DNA of 7,701 bases, taken from positions 1 to 7,701 of the forward strand of contig QNDG01000047.1 of assembly GCA_003645915.1 (NCBI GenBank), written 5' to 3'. Both the position numbers and the translations under genes were made by a program. The notes under the pieces were generated by a model, which saw only the letters and a program-made list of their open reading frames with translations, did not search any database and was not told the DNA's origin. How positions within the stretch are numbered: position 1 is the first letter of the stretch; every line of letters starts with the position of its first letter. The DNA comes from Candidatus Zhuqueibacterota bacterium. Lineage in GTDB: Bacteria > Zhuqueibacterota > QNDG01. This document shows positions 6,672-7,701 of this stretch, piece by piece.

Positions 6672-6678
6672 CCCTCCT
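6672..6678 (-). promoter_or_regulatory. Strong ribosome binding site fixing the GTG start of cheY
   Basis: AGGAGGG lies in the 18-base gap between the flgM stop and cheY, about seven bases before GTG 6665-6663. It is one of the strongest sites in the window and supports the non-ATG start, which gives the standard CheY opening MKVLVVDDS. Confidence 0.75.
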
Positions 6679-6683
6679 TAGTT

Positions 6684-7160
6684 TTAAAGATTTAACAGTT
6701 TCTCTATTACCTGTCTTATCACATCATTATTATCATAGTAGTTATCCATTATTCTTTGCTGAACAACTTTTATTTTATCCCAGTCTATCTCGGAATTAAC
6801 ATCTTTATCATTATTGCTTTTATCAGGAGTAATTTGTGATTGATAAATAGCCTCTGCAGTACCCTGTTTAACCTTGTCATTATCATAATATCCTGTAATC
6901 ATTCTGTTAATTGCAAGGCCTACTTTCTCTTTACGAACTTCCGGCTCCGGCAGCTTTTTCAATGCTTCTTTATACTCTTTAATCAGAGCATCTTTTTCCC
7001 GGAGCTCTTTAGCCTGGCTGGAAATCTCAACCTTATCACTTGCACTTGATTCCGAAGTTTTTTCTCCCTTTACAGGATTAACTGATTTCTTTTTTGCATT
7101 AAAATAGCTTTTTGATGCCCGGTACAAACCGGATCCAGGTGTAATATTCTCTATACTCAT
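6684..7160 (-). CDS. flgM: FlgM-type anti-sigma-28 factor with a duplicated C-terminal motif
   Basis: FlgM holds the flagellar sigma factor FliA (sigma-28) inactive until the hook is complete and FlgM is exported. Here the N-terminal part is Ser/Lys-rich and unstructured-looking and starts MSIENITPGSG. DKVEISSQAKEL at 42-53 is the FlgM family hallmark, and the helical segment with VRKEKVGLAINRMITGYYDN corresponds to the sigma-binding region. FlgM is usually 90-110 residues; this protein has 158. The extra C-terminus repeats the sigma-binding pattern: Arg86...YYDN (91-94)...Val97...Glu103 recurs as Arg136...YYDN (141-144)...Val147...Glu153, an exact 50-residue offset, joined by an acidic, Asn/Asp-rich linker. 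ATG 7160 was chosen because an AAAAAGG site lies nine bases upstream; a TTG three codons earlier (7169) directly abuts that site. It lies 22 bases after the probable flgN and 18 before cheY. FlgM identity is good; the role of the repeat is unknown. Confidence 0.82.
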   Translation of the reverse strand: MSIENITPGSGLYRASKSYFNAKKKSVNPVKGEKTSESSASDKVEISSQAKELREKDALIKEYKEALKKLPEPEVRKEKVGLAINRMITGYYDNDKVKQGTAEAIYQSQITPDKSNNDKDVNSEIDWDKIKVVQQRIMDNYYDNNDVIRQVIEKLLNL

Positions 7161-7182
7161 AACTGCCAACCTTTTTCAGTGT

Positions 7183-7617
7183 CTATGCACTGATTGAAGT
7201 TCTCCGTACTTCGGGTTTTTTATCTCTGTAACCTCTGACTGCTCTTTTCCCGTCAAGCAGATCACTCAACTTGATGCTGATTTCTCTGCCTTTTTTTTCA
7301 AGTTCATCTCTTGTGCCTGCATCTACCTTGACAATTGTCTTTGTTATATCTCTTAAAGAAGCAGCAAGAGAAACAACTTCTTCCCAATCAGGCGACTTAT
7401 ACTCCAAAAGACCGCTTTCGCTGAGAACTCTGAGCTGCTCATCAATCTCAACCATATGGTTAATAGTTTTGCCTCTCTCATTAAGTTTTTCTTCAGCCTG
7501 TTTTATAGCTCCTCTGTCAAGAAGCTGCTGAATTTCAAATGCACCGTATTTAACGGATTCTGCACATTCTAATTCTTCAAGCAGAAGTTTTTTAACTGTC
7601 TCTTTTGGTGTAGGCAT
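7183..7617 (-). CDS. flgN: Probable FlgN-type flagellar chaperone
   Basis: This 144-residue, almost entirely helical cytoplasmic protein opens with a long amphipathic helix (about 5-65, with KKLLLEELECAESVKYGAFE and a heptad-like spacing of hydrophobic residues). A short break around YKSPDW (73-78) is followed by a second long helix (about 79-125) and a basic tail (RGYRDKKPEVRR). Length and layout match FlgN/FliT-type export chaperones, which keep hook-associated proteins FlgK and FlgL soluble and deliver them to the export gate. The next gene is flgM, and flgM-flgN adjacency is common. No invariant motif proves it, since the family is very divergent; an unrelated coiled-coil flagellar protein is the alternative. 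AAGGCGG lies five bases before the ATG. It follows the upstream gene by 15 bases. Confidence 0.6.
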   Translation of the reverse strand: MPTPKETVKKLLLEELECAESVKYGAFEIQQLLDRGAIKQAEEKLNERGKTINHMVEIDEQLRVLSESGLLEYKSPDWEEVVSLAASLRDITKTIVKVDAGTRDELEKKGREISIKLSDLLDGKRAVRGYRDKKPEVRRTSISA

Positions 7618-7632
7618 TTTGACCGCCTTTTT

Positions 7633-7701
7633 TTAAATTTCAACATCAAGCAATAGTCCCATAACATCACTTATCTTTTCCATAAGCCGGACCATCTTTT
7701 C
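7633..7701 (-). CDS. C-terminal end of an unidentified gene (22 codons visible)
   Basis: An open frame enters at the right edge and ends at TAA 7635-7633. The visible end reads EKMVRLMEKISDVMGLLLDVEI and looks helical and amphipathic. It stops 15 bases before the probable flgN start, the same close spacing as elsewhere in this operon, so it is likely to be a real upstream flagellar gene. Too little is visible to name it. A partner in the flgN region such as a rod, ring or hook-associated protein is possible but not shown. Confidence 0.5.
   Translation of the reverse strand, partial: EKMVRLMEKISDVMGLLLDVEI

Overview
The window is a densely packed flagellar and chemotaxis locus from a motile, Gram-negative-type (diderm) bacterium. 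All recognised genes are on the minus strand and should be read from right (high coordinates) to left. The evidence for the lifestyle is direct: a FlgM-type anti-sigma factor, a probable FlgN-type chaperone, CheY, a CheW-domain protein, a ParA ATPase and two methyl-accepting chemotaxis proteins (MCPs). The DNA is moderately AT-rich, with strong AGGAGG-like ribosome binding sites and a good sigma-54 promoter match. I cannot name the phylum. Deltaproteobacteria-like lineages, or an uncultured FCB-type or related phylum, would fit.

Right block (about 7701 to 6300): the last 22 codons of an unidentified gene, then a probable flgN, a flgM with an unusual C-terminal extension, and cheY. Gaps are 15 to 22 bases, so this looks like one transcription unit in which flagellar late-gene control is followed by the motor response regulator.

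Central gap (6299 to 5895, about 400 bases): no conserved gene. It holds a segment of about 190 bases bounded by a 10-base inverted repeat and carrying a possible 51-codon ORF, then a 16-base imperfect dyad, then a close match to a sigma-54 promoter (TGGCA / TTGCT with the diagnostic GG-N10-GC spacing) just upstream of the parA-like gene.

Left block (5894 to 250): parA-like gene, cheW with a long charged Lys/Pro-rich N-terminal tail, a secreted periplasmic protein resembling solute-binding proteins, and two tandem MCPs with different sensor domains but nearly identical signalling tips. Gaps are 15 to 40 bases, with no terminator seen inside, so this is probably one operon from the sigma-54 promoter. 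The first 62 codons of a further unidentified gene follow at the left edge.

How the parts fit: the MCPs sense periplasmic ligands, one perhaps through the small secreted protein encoded next to it. The CheW-domain protein would couple them to a CheA encoded elsewhere, and phospho-CheY would act on the flagellar motor. The ParA plus long-tailed CheW pair resembles, in arrangement, the ParC/ParP system that places chemotaxis arrays at cell poles. CheA, CheR and CheB are not in the window.
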